Positions 45,975-54,274 of a stretch of DNA of 64,000 nucleotides are shown piece by piece. Within the stretch, counting starts at the first letter, position 1. The number at the start of each line of letters is the position of its first letter. Source of the stretch: Ch67 sp041395845 (GTDB taxonomy: Bacteria > Pseudomonadota > Gammaproteobacteria > Pseudomonadales > Ketobacteraceae); NCBI GenBank assembly GCA_041395845.1, contig JAWKZS010000023.1, positions 7,815 through 71,814 of the forward strand. The letters run 5' to 3'. The notes beneath the pieces are model-generated. The model saw only the letters and a program-made list of their open reading frames with translations, was not told the DNA's origin and searched no databases. The position numbers and the translations under genes were made by a program.

Positions 45975-48215
45975 ATGGGGCCCTCCATCCGATCGTGCTC
46001 GATCGTCGTTTTCGTTTGTCTGTTGCTTACTGGCTGCAAAATCAATGTGTCTGTGCTGGGCGAAGGCCAGATCAGCGTTTTGACGCCGGACATTGCCAGC
46101 TGCGCCAGCGCGCCCGGCGACCTGTGCCTGAACGCTGGCTACAACCAGGCTGTTGAACTTCGAGCAATCCCCGCACGGGGTTATGTTTTCGTAGGCTGGA
46201 GCGGGGCTTGCAGCGGCGTTGCAACCTGCACCCTGCATTCACTGGGTGATCGTCACGTCGTCGCAGTGTTCCGCACCGAAGACACATTCGGTTTCCCGAT
46301 GATTCCAGCGATGCGCAATCTCGATGATTTCTTTTTCAGCGGCCCCTGGCCCAGCGATCTGCGGCGGCGCAATAATGGCACGCTGGATTTCACGGATTAT
46401 CCGGTCGGCAACGGCCTGCTGGCCAAATCCGCCCGCGCAGAAGCCAGTCGACAGACTGGGTTTGCCCGCAATGGCAGTCTGTATATTCCGCTATTGAACC
46501 GTTTTGAGCAGTCGTTGGATAACGAGTCGGTTGCCTTCTACTATTCCGACATCATCCCCAGCTATCTGCAGCTGGTGAATCTGTCGCCTGATTCGCCCCA
46601 CTATCTCGAGCGCATCCCGGTACAGAGCACGCTTCACACCAGCGACAATGTGAAAAGCACCAGCCTGCTACAGATAATCCCCAAGACCGGATATGTCCTC
46701 GACGCGAACACCACCTACGGCATGGTGCTGTTTGCCGGGTCGCCCTGGATCATCAAAAGTCGCCACATGCAGGACATCATCGACAATGGCGCAAATGGCC
46801 TGCAAGGCGAGCACTGGAACCGCATCAGGGCATTCGTCAACGAACACACCACGTTCACTGCCAATGACGTGGCTGCTTTCTCCGTGTTTACGACTCAGCC
46901 AGAAAATCCTGATTATCCCGCAATCAAAAAATTCGTGGACGATCAGCAACACAGCCGCTACGCAACGACCTATCGCACAGACGTTACCACCGCCTATGAC
47001 TGCAGCGACAATAATCCTTTTTCCCGCCACACCCGTTTACGCGAATATCGAATCCATCTTCCTTACGTGCTAACCGGCAAGCCGCCTTACCTGCTAACTG
47101 GTGGCAGCCTGAGCAAAAATGCCGAAGATCATATCGTCGCGGGCGCAAATCCCATTGAGACTCGAATGATCATCACACTGCCGTGCACCGCGTCGGACGC
47201 AGATTCGCCTGTCCCCGTGGAAATCCACGCATTACCCACCGACTATGAGTTTGAAGAGTACTGGGGCGAGTACCTGAGCCTCACCGAGCGGCGCGAGCCA
47301 GATCAGAACGTCATCCGGGTGTTCGTGGCCGCGCCTCATACCCTGGGCAGAACCTATTTGATGGGCTATCAGTCACTCAATCTGATCACCGAACTGACAG
47401 GCAGCGAACCGGAAGAGCTGGCGGTTTTTCTGGGGGATTTCAATCCGTTCAATATCGCGGCAATAGAGCCTCAGTACATGCAGTACGCCATGGAAATTCT
47501 GTACGTGAAATCAGCGCTCAAACAGATGGCGTTATGGGGCCAGGAAGAACAACAATGGATGGATGAATACGGGGCATCCTTCCTGCCGCACTATGCAGAC
47601 TTCAGCAACGCTCATCCCAATCTGGACAACATTACGCTGGTGGGTACCAGCCTGGGCGGGCTCAGTGCTCTTCACGCAAACGCCATCGATCCTACTCACA
47701 CCAACCTGATACTGAATTACATGCCGCGACCCAACGCCTGGCATATCAATGATGTCTGGGAGTATCTGGATAGCTGGCTATCAGAGTCCGCCAAGGATGC
47801 ACTCGCGAAAGTGATTGGGGTTGAATTCCCGGTCGCTGCGGGCGACCCACTGCTCGGCTTGGTCCAGACAGCGATCGATTCGGTAGACCCCGCCAATCTG
47901 GTGTCAGCCACCCGCGACCAGAATACACTGCTGGTACTGGCGGAGTACGCCAACACGCTGCATGGCGGGCATGCTGCTTACAGCATCGCTTCCGTGTTTG
48001 AGCAGCAAGTGGGGATTTCGGCGCGGTGGTCCAGCGAGTGGGAGGGTATCGACTATCCCATTGAAAACTACCTGGAGAACGCGCTTAGGCCAGTAACCAT
48101 TGCGGTGACGGGCACGCCACTTCGGGCCGTGATTCCTCAATGGAACGAGGAATGGTCGATCCTTTCCTTCTCCACTCAAGTGCAGTCAGGCGAGGGATTC
48201 CGCTGGCAAAAGTAA
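45975..48215 (+). CDS. Lipoprotein lipase/esterase with alpha/beta-hydrolase domain (VolA-like)
   Basis: A 746-residue lipoprotein: signal peptide VVFVCLLLTGCKINV with lipobox LTGC. Then comes a small InlB/BACON-like beta repeat (GYVFVGWSGACSGVATC) and a long N-terminal region resembling Lipase_bact_N of VolA/Pla-1/cef lipases. The alpha/beta-hydrolase domain has the nucleophile elbow VGTSLGGLSAL, Ser559. VolA in Vibrio is surface-exposed and frees fatty acids from lysophospholipids. The ATG at 45975 has GGGA eight bases upstream; one at 45969 is too close to it. Coding is somewhat richer in A/T than the neighbours. It lies in the block that separates ppk1 from ppx. Confidence 0.75.
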   Translation: MGPSIRSCSIVVFVCLLLTGCKINVSVLGEGQISVLTPDIASCASAPGDLCLNAGYNQAVELRAIPARGYVFVGWSGACSGVATCTLHSLGDRHVVAVFRTEDTFGFPMIPAMRNLDDFFFSGPWPSDLRRRNNGTLDFTDYPVGNGLLAKSARAEASRQTGFARNGSLYIPLLNRFEQSLDNESVAFYYSDIIPSYLQLVNLSPDSPHYLERIPVQSTLHTSDNVKSTSLLQIIPKTGYVLDANTTYGMVLFAGSPWIIKSRHMQDIIDNGANGLQGEHWNRIRAFVNEHTTFTANDVAAFSVFTTQPENPDYPAIKKFVDDQQHSRYATTYRTDVTTAYDCSDNNPFSRHTRLREYRIHLPYVLTGKPPYLLTGGSLSKNAEDHIVAGANPIETRMIITLPCTASDADSPVPVEIHALPTDYEFEEYWGEYLSLTERREPDQNVIRVFVAAPHTLGRTYLMGYQSLNLITELTGSEPEELAVFLGDFNPFNIAAIEPQYMQYAMEILYVKSALKQMALWGQEEQQWMDEYGASFLPHYADFSNAHPNLDNITLVGTSLGGLSALHANAIDPTHTNLILNYMPRPNAWHINDVWEYLDSWLSESAKDALAKVIGVEFPVAAGDPLLGLVQTAIDSVDPANLVSATRDQNTLLVLAEYANTLHGGHAAYSIASVFEQQVGISARWSSEWEGIDYPIENYLENALRPVTIAVTGTPLRAVIPQWNEEWSILSFSTQVQSGEGFRWQK

Positions 48216-48247
48216 CGGTGAAATCCAGCGGATTTGGACTCCGCTGA

Positions 48248-50020
48248 TCACAGCCCTTTCAATTGCACACTGCCCAGTGCAACGCCACCACGGGTGACGG
48301 GCAGTGTTTTTTCTTCCCCCTGCGCGATCTCGAAGCTGAGCGCATCATAGTCCGGCATTAGCAGCACGCCGCGACCGGACTTGCCCGGATTCGGCAATTC
48401 AATCTTCACGGTTTTGGCATCGCCGCCAAATTCCAGCACCGCATGGCGGCTGGCAGTGGTGTTGACGATGTAAGAGGGTTCGATGCGGGCCTGATCACTG
48501 CGCAGGACGGCAATGCTGTCTGCCGGCCAGGCGGTCTTCAACGTGCCGCGCTGGCGCGAGCGGATTCGCTCGGTAACGCTCTGCTTGCCGTCCATGGAAG
48601 CCTCAATGGTGTGAATCGCGAAATCCTCACTTTTGACCCGAATGTTCGCGCCGGGACGCATGAAATACAGTTTGCTGTCGAACCGGGTGGCGCTGATGGT
48701 CACGTCGATCGTATCAGGCAGCTTGCCGTCTTCCTGCCAGTACACAACGGCAAACGGCGGCAGCAGGTCATCGATGGTGAGCGAGCCGTCCAGGGCGATG
48801 GCGGGTGCACTGCTATTGGCCGGCGCAGATTTCTTGGCGGCGACGTTGACCGACGCACTGATAGGCGCAGCCTGTACGGGAACGGCGGGAGCACTGAGCG
48901 ACGCCAGCCAGCGCCCCAGCTGCGGGCGTACCTGATCCAGACAGCGATCGAGCGTTGCCACGGCACCGTCCAGCTGGCGGGCAGTGTTGTCCGCCGGTAG
49001 ATTCAAACGGGCCATACCGGCTTTGATGTCATCGCGGGTTTTACGTGCGGCTTCAAACCGGTTGCGGGCCTCCTCATATTCCGCACGGGTGCCGCTGTCG
49101 CGCTGGCGCAATGCGGTGCAGCTGTCATTACTGCGATTGATACGGGTGAGGTAGTCCTGCACAGTGGTTTGTGCCACCTGCAATTGCTGCTCACGGTCCG
49201 CGAGAGCGGTATGCAGGCGGGCGAGACAGGCATCACCGTCGGCAATGCGTTTTTCGATAGCGGCCTGCTCTGTCAGCGGGGCATTCCGGGATGCGGACTT
49301 GAGTGCGGCCAGTTCGGTTGCGGCTTCCTTGCGGCGGGCCTGCACGGCGGTCTGCAGCTTGCGGGCATTCTGCACCGACGCGCTGTCCGCACCGGTGCGG
49401 TTCATTTCCTCCAACGCTGCCTGACAACTGCTCTGGTAGGTTTCGCTGGCATCAAGCGCACTTTGCAGGGCGGATGTCAGCACTGCCTGCTGCTGACCCG
49501 AGCTGGCAATCTTGCGCTCCAGCCGCTCGCAGCGACGGATTTCACTGCGCAGGCTGAACACTTCGTTGAGCGCCGGCGCCTGGGCCAAAGCCTGATCCCG
49601 CAGTGCGACGAATTGCTGGTGGCTGGAGCGGGCGGTATCCACATCCCCCTGTTTCAGCTGGGCGTCCGCCGTATCGCACGCGGCAATGGCCCGCTCCAGC
49701 AGCGGACGTCCTTCGGTAATCTGCAGATCGGTTCCGACCCGCTGACAATGCTTGAGATTGCTGTCCATGCCACGCTGGGTGGATTGCAGGATAGCGCCAT
49801 CGATGCCGGCCGCCTGCTGCAGCAGCGCTTCGTAACGACCGAATTCGGCCCGCGCCCGCGCGGTGTCGTTACTACCCAACGCCTCTTTGGCCGCCAGACA
49901 GTGATCAAAGCCTTTCAGGTAGAGATTGACGGCATCATCGAAACTGTCAGCAAGTACAACGTTGACAGACATCAGGACAGCAAGCCCTGACACCAGAGCA
50001 CATATTTTTATTGTCGGCAT
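48248..50020 (-). CDS. Secreted coiled-coil protein with C-terminal beta domain, unknown function
   Basis: A 590-residue exported protein. The signal peptide (MPTIKICALVSGLAVLMSVN, cleavage near VLA) leads to ~370 residues of Ala/Gln/Arg-rich helix with regularly spaced Cys and heptads, a long coiled coil. After an Ala/Pro/Ser linker (~385-410) a compact beta domain follows (IDDLLPPFAVVYWQEDGKLP to the end). Its TRFDSKLYFMRPGANIRVKS...IHTIEAS pattern faintly recalls the cupredoxin-like fold, but I cannot see a full copper site. No strong ribosome site is seen at 50020. I do not recognise a family. It converges on the lipase gene, 32 bases between stops. Confidence 0.65.
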   Translation of the reverse strand: MPTIKICALVSGLAVLMSVNVVLADSFDDAVNLYLKGFDHCLAAKEALGSNDTARARAEFGRYEALLQQAAGIDGAILQSTQRGMDSNLKHCQRVGTDLQITEGRPLLERAIAACDTADAQLKQGDVDTARSSHQQFVALRDQALAQAPALNEVFSLRSEIRRCERLERKIASSGQQQAVLTSALQSALDASETYQSSCQAALEEMNRTGADSASVQNARKLQTAVQARRKEAATELAALKSASRNAPLTEQAAIEKRIADGDACLARLHTALADREQQLQVAQTTVQDYLTRINRSNDSCTALRQRDSGTRAEYEEARNRFEAARKTRDDIKAGMARLNLPADNTARQLDGAVATLDRCLDQVRPQLGRWLASLSAPAVPVQAAPISASVNVAAKKSAPANSSAPAIALDGSLTIDDLLPPFAVVYWQEDGKLPDTIDVTISATRFDSKLYFMRPGANIRVKSEDFAIHTIEASMDGKQSVTERIRSRQRGTLKTAWPADSIAVLRSDQARIEPSYIVNTTASRHAVLEFGGDAKTVKIELPNPGKSGRGVLLMPDYDALSFEIAQGEEKTLPVTRGGVALGSVQLKGL

Positions 50021-50143
50021 TCTCAATGATCTTCGGTTGCGAGCACGAATGGACACTGCGAGCCTGTTCAGCAGGCTACTTTTTGTCAGTGTAGCAGGCT
50101 GACAAAAGTCAGCCTGACCCTGCATCGCAACCGGGGACAGTGC

Positions 50144-51202
50144 TCAGGCGGCTTGCGTCTCGCGCCAGTACGCCACCATGCGTCGCACTGTGGTATGGGT
50201 ATGCGGCATCGCCAACCCCAGGTCCTGCGCCAGCGCCCGCGCGCTGGCAGTGGGATAGCGGGCGGCACTGATGAAGTTCAGGGATTCGGCGCTCATGTCC
50301 CAGCGCTTGCCCAGTCCTGCATTGAGGACGAACTTCAGCAGCCACACCGGAATGCGCTGCCGGGGCGCCGGCTGTTCCAGCCCTTCCGCCAGCCAGCCCA
50401 CCAGTTCGCTCAGACGGGGCGTGCCTTCATCCAGTACCCAGTATTCCTGGCCAGCAGTCTCGTCGCGTTCGATCACGCCGGCGAGAAACGCCGCCAAGTA
50501 GTCCACTGCCACCACCGGCAACCAGTCCCGCGCCTTGCCCGGCACCGCCGTCAGCCGCCCCTTGCGCAGCGCATCCACCAGCTTGAGCAGGCCGGTATCC
50601 TGGGTGATTTCGCCGCTGTCGCTGGCACCGATGACCGTACAGGGATGCACAAAGGTCCAGGGCACCGAACGCGCCCGCAATGCCGCCTGCAACTGCACAT
50701 AACCTTCGAGTTTCGACGCCTCGTAGGCCCCAAGGCGCCGGTACACCGGTTGCCAGTCACCGGAGGCCAGCTGGCGCAGCGCCGGCTGCACCGCCGGATT
50801 CCCCACCATGTAGCCGCCCACCCACACCAGCCGCTGCAAACCGGGATTGGCGTCCACCAGTTCCAGCAGCGGCTGCAGCGACGCCACATTGTCCCGTCGC
50901 GCCTGTTCCGGGGCCAGATTCCACACAAACCGGGTCGCCAGGTGATAAATCACGTCTACCTGGCTCAGCCGCGCCCAATCGTCTGGCGCCACCCCCCAGC
51001 GGGGCTGGCTCATGTCACCGGCGACAGCCTCCACCCGGGTGGGATCGCCGTCATGGGTCTGCAGCCAATCGCGCAGTTCGACCAGCTGTTGCTCCGGGCG
51101 CCGCAACAGTGCCAGCACCCGATAGCCCCGCGCGGTCAGATCCCGCAGCAGCCAGCGGCCGATGAATCCGGTAGCACCGGTCAGTAAAACGGTTGGTTTC
51201 AT
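50144..51202 (-). CDS. SDR-family NAD(P)-dependent epimerase/reductase
   Basis: A 352-residue extended short-chain dehydrogenase: dinucleotide motif LLTGATGFIGRWLLRDL, then VDVIYHLATRFVW, and the active-site lysine and tyrosine in YRRLGAYEASKLEGY (YxxxK). VHPCTVIGASDSG is the usual substrate-side strand. The substrate is unknown; the family acts on sugars, sterols, flavonoids or acyl aldehydes. AGGAG precedes the ATG. It follows the TetR gene on the same strand, 54 bases away, with a palindromic site in between. Regulation by the TetR protein is likely. Confidence 0.88.
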   Translation of the reverse strand: MKPTVLLTGATGFIGRWLLRDLTARGYRVLALLRRPEQQLVELRDWLQTHDGDPTRVEAVAGDMSQPRWGVAPDDWARLSQVDVIYHLATRFVWNLAPEQARRDNVASLQPLLELVDANPGLQRLVWVGGYMVGNPAVQPALRQLASGDWQPVYRRLGAYEASKLEGYVQLQAALRARSVPWTFVHPCTVIGASDSGEITQDTGLLKLVDALRKGRLTAVPGKARDWLPVVAVDYLAAFLAGVIERDETAGQEYWVLDEGTPRLSELVGWLAEGLEQPAPRQRIPVWLLKFVLNAGLGKRWDMSAESLNFISAARYPTASARALAQDLGLAMPHTHTTVRRMVAYWRETQAA

Positions 51203-51213
51203 GCTGTTCTCCT

Positions 51214-51233
51214 TATATAGACTGGTCTGTATA
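51214..51233. promoter_or_regulatory. TetR-type operator between tetR and the SDR gene
   Basis: TATA-T-AGAC-TG-GTCT-G-TATA, a near-perfect 20-base palindrome 12 bases before the SDR start codon. Its AGAC..GTCT centre resembles the core of the site upstream of the tetR gene. Confidence 0.6.
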
Positions 51234-51256
51234 TTTTTGGATGAAAAAGAACCCTG

Positions 51257-51823
51257 TCAGAGCAGGGCCTGAGCGCTGTGAAGCGCCTGCTGTAATGGCA
51301 TCAGACTGCGGCGGGCCCGGGCCAATACCAGCGCCCCTTCCAGCAGTGCCAGCAGGGCGTTGGCATGCTGTTCCGCCTGCTCCACGGGATGTCCATCCCG
51401 CTGCAGCGCCGCGCTCACTGCCCCTTGCCATTGCCGGTAGATGGCCTCGCTGCAGGCCTGGATCGCCGGATAGTCCCCGGCCGCCTCCAGCGTCAGCGTG
51501 GCTATCGGGCAACCTTTGCGAAAATCCGACGTCGCCAGCTCATCCATAAAGTACTGCCACAACAGGGGTAACACTGCTCGAACGGGATTACCCGTAGCCA
51601 GCAGCCCCTCCAGCAGCGCCGTCAGCTGGCGGCCGGACTGTTCCATGGCCGCCACCGCGATCGCTTCTTTTCCCGCCGGAAAATGAAAATAAAGCGAACC
51701 TTTGGGAGCACCACTTTCCTGAATGATCTGGTTCAACCCCGTGGCATGAAATCCCTGCGCCTGCATCAACTGCGCGGTGGCATCAATGATGCGTTGCCGG
51801 GTCGCCTCGCCTTTCTGGGCCAT
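51257..51823 (-). CDS. TetR/AcrR-family transcriptional regulator
   Basis: A 188-residue repressor with the N-terminal TetR helix-turn-helix (TRQRIIDATAQLMQAQGFHA, GLNQIIQESGAPKGSLYFHF, PAGKEAIAVAAMEQ). The C-terminal ligand domain (KGCPIATLTLEAAG) resembles the YxaF/LmrA-type group. The ATG at 51823 has GGAGG upstream. A strong palindrome with GACCGGTC centre lies just before the gene, so self-repression is expected. The ligand is not known; target genes are probably the SDR downstream and perhaps the divergent AAR-like gene. Confidence 0.92.
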   Translation of the reverse strand: MAQKGEATRQRIIDATAQLMQAQGFHATGLNQIIQESGAPKGSLYFHFPAGKEAIAVAAMEQSGRQLTALLEGLLATGNPVRAVLPLLWQYFMDELATSDFRKGCPIATLTLEAAGDYPAIQACSEAIYRQWQGAVSAALQRDGHPVEQAEQHANALLALLEGALVLARARRSLMPLQQALHSAQALL

Positions 51824-51856
51824 TGGGCCTGCCTCCACCACAAACAATAGACACAC

Positions 51857-51880
51857 AATAAACCGACCGGTCTATTTATT
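51857..51880. promoter_or_regulatory. TetR-type operator upstream of tetR
   Basis: AATAAA-NN-GACCGGTC-NN-TTTATT, a 24-base palindrome with only the two NN pairs unmatched, starting 34 bases before the tetR start codon and so overlapping its promoter. It also lies upstream of the divergent acyl-reductase gene. Confidence 0.75.
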
Positions 51881-52087
51881 CAAGCCCGTTATCGCAAAGA
51901 GCAAAATAACCCGCTCGACTTAAATTCCCCGCCGGATAGCCGAAGATCGCCTCCCATTCGGTTTCTGTTGATCTGGGCTAACGTCCGCGACGGTCAATGC
52001 TGGTACAAATGACCGAAACACCAGCAGAAGTCATCGGACAGATGACCGCATCAGGGAAGAGTTTCGGGAATAGCGATGAGGAACGAT

Positions 52088-54193
52088 ATGAAAACCGTTG
52101 TCAGTATCAGTCTGGGCAGCCCCGCGGGCGATTACGATTTCACTACCCGGTTTCTGGATCAGGACATCCGTGTACTGCGGTTGGGCTGCGATCAGGACGT
52201 TGACCGGGCCGAGCACTTACTCAGTGAATGGCAGCACCAGGCAGACGTGATCGCACTGGAAGGCATGCGCTCGCAACAGCGGGTTGGTGCGTTCCAGTTT
52301 GAACAGCGCCTGACCCGTCGCCTGCAGCATGCCAGCAGCATTCCGGTCACCACCGGCACCGAACTGCGGGATATCCTGCAGGAATGGCTGATCCGCCACG
52401 TCCAGAACGAACAGAAAGGCTATTTCAACAATGCCAACGTACTGGTGTTCAGTGGTGCGCAGCATTACCGCTCCGCCCGGGTGCTCAGCGAATTCACCGA
52501 CAATCTGCGCTTTGCCGATCCGATCCTGCAACTGGGCATTCCCAAATTCCTGACGTCGCTGCAGTCGCTGGAACTGTACAGCAGCGGCAGCCATCAACTG
52601 CTGAAGTGGGCGCCACCACAAGTGCTGTCGCCAACCCTGGCACCGATTCCGGAATGGAACCATTACATCCTGCGCAAGGCACTGCACAAGGCCAACGTCG
52701 TGGTGGCTTACTTTGACGAACTGGCACCGTTCGGCCTGGAAGAACTGGCGGGCAAGACGGTCGTGACCTCGGCCATTTCACCGGAGCGCCTGCAGGCACT
52801 GGGCGAGCGCGGCGTGTACACAGTGCTGGACTACACCCCGCAGGCGTTTCCGCAAACCGTCTCCATCGCCGTGCTCGAAGCCATGATCATGGCGGCACTG
52901 GCCAAGTCGGCCCAGAACCTGTCTGAAGACGATATCCTCGACATCATCACCGCGCTGGAGCTGCAGCCACGGGTACTTTACCCCAACGGCTTCAAACGCC
53001 TGAGCCGGTTTGCGTTCGTGATTCATCCGCTGTCGCAGCAGTATTTCCGCAACGCCAAACCGATCGATCTGGTAGCCAAGGTCGCTCCGCAGGGCATGAT
53101 GAACACCCTGGAAAAAATCATCGCCTACTCGCCGCCGTTCATTTATTCAAAAGTGTCCGGCATCCAGTCACCTACGGGGGCCGAGGCGGAAGGCTGGCTG
53201 ATCACTGTGGGCGGCACGCCGAAGGAAATCATGCGCCACGGCCCGGAATTCACCTACCGGCGCCTGCTGGCGGCGGCCGACATGGCGAAGAAACTCGGCG
53301 CCCAGATCATGGGCCTGGGCGCGTTCACCAAGGTGGTGGGCGATGCCGGCGTCACCGTTGCCAAACGGGCGCCACTGCCGATCACCACCGGCAACAGCTA
53401 CAGCGCATCCGGCGCGTTATGGGCGGCGCATGACGCGGTGCAGAAACTCGGCCTGGTGACCATCGGCCCCAGCGGCAAGATGGCCGGCAAAGCGATGGTG
53501 GTGGGCGCCACCGGCGCCATCGGTTCGGTGTGCGCACGCCTGCTGGCGAAAGCGGTGGATGATCTGTATCTGGTGGCACCGGAAGCCGGCAAGCTACTCG
53601 CGCTAAAAGAAGACATTGAACGGGAAACCCCGGGAGCGCTGGTGCACGTGATGGCCCACACCGACAAACACCTCAGCGACATGGACATGATCGTCACGGC
53701 CACGTCTGGTGCCGGCAAACGCATCCTCGACATCATGCAGGTCAAACCCGGCTGCGTGATCACCGACGTGGCGCGCCCGCTGGACATTCCCGCCGAAGAC
53801 GTGGCGAAACGGCCTGACGTGCTGGTGATCGAGTCCGGCGAAATCCGTCTGCCCGGCAATGTCCAGATGAAAAACATCGGCCTGCCAAAGAATGTCGCCT
53901 ATGCCTGTCTGGCGGAAACCATCGTGCTGGCGCTGGAAGGCCGCTTCGAAAACTACACCCTGGGCCGCAATATCGAGTGGGAAAAAGTGCGCGAGATCTA
54001 CAAGCTGGGCCTCAGGCACGGCATGCAGCTGGCCTCGATTTCCGGCGTCAACGGCGTCTATAGCGACGACGACCTGCAACGGATTCGCCAGCTTGCACTG
54101 GAAAAGCGCGGCACTACGCTCAACGCAGAACCGGCAACACCAGCGTCCAGCAAGAAAAAATCCCCGCGCAAAACCGGCTCAACCCAGCACTGA
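52088..54193 (+). CDS. AAR-like long-chain acyl reductase with a large N-terminal extension
   Basis: A 701-residue, two-part protein. The C-terminal ~350 residues resemble cyanobacterial acyl-ACP reductase (AAR), which reduces fatty acyl-ACP/CoA to aldehyde with NADPH. MGLGAFTKVVGDAG and TTGNSYSASGALWAA precede the Rossmann motif VVGATGAIGSVCARLL. AYACLAETIVLALEGRFENY, then TLGRN, holds Cys607 where AAR has its acyl-thioester cysteine. The N-terminal ~340 residues (LGSPAGDYDFTTRFLDQDIR) are not a domain I recognise. The C-terminal tail is Lys/Ser-rich. AGGA lies just before ATG 52088; an ATG at 52076 is less well placed. It is divergent from tetR. Confidence 0.78.
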   Translation: MKTVVSISLGSPAGDYDFTTRFLDQDIRVLRLGCDQDVDRAEHLLSEWQHQADVIALEGMRSQQRVGAFQFEQRLTRRLQHASSIPVTTGTELRDILQEWLIRHVQNEQKGYFNNANVLVFSGAQHYRSARVLSEFTDNLRFADPILQLGIPKFLTSLQSLELYSSGSHQLLKWAPPQVLSPTLAPIPEWNHYILRKALHKANVVVAYFDELAPFGLEELAGKTVVTSAISPERLQALGERGVYTVLDYTPQAFPQTVSIAVLEAMIMAALAKSAQNLSEDDILDIITALELQPRVLYPNGFKRLSRFAFVIHPLSQQYFRNAKPIDLVAKVAPQGMMNTLEKIIAYSPPFIYSKVSGIQSPTGAEAEGWLITVGGTPKEIMRHGPEFTYRRLLAAADMAKKLGAQIMGLGAFTKVVGDAGVTVAKRAPLPITTGNSYSASGALWAAHDAVQKLGLVTIGPSGKMAGKAMVVGATGAIGSVCARLLAKAVDDLYLVAPEAGKLLALKEDIERETPGALVHVMAHTDKHLSDMDMIVTATSGAGKRILDIMQVKPGCVITDVARPLDIPAEDVAKRPDVLVIESGEIRLPGNVQMKNIGLPKNVAYACLAETIVLALEGRFENYTLGRNIEWEKVREIYKLGLRHGMQLASISGVNGVYSDDDLQRIRQLALEKRGTTLNAEPATPASSKKKSPRKTGSTQH

Positions 54194-54274
54194 GCCATCC
54201 ACGCGGAAGCTTGCACACTGAAGTTTCCACACTGAGGCTTCCGCACCGATTCACTGATGCACGCTTGGCGTGCA

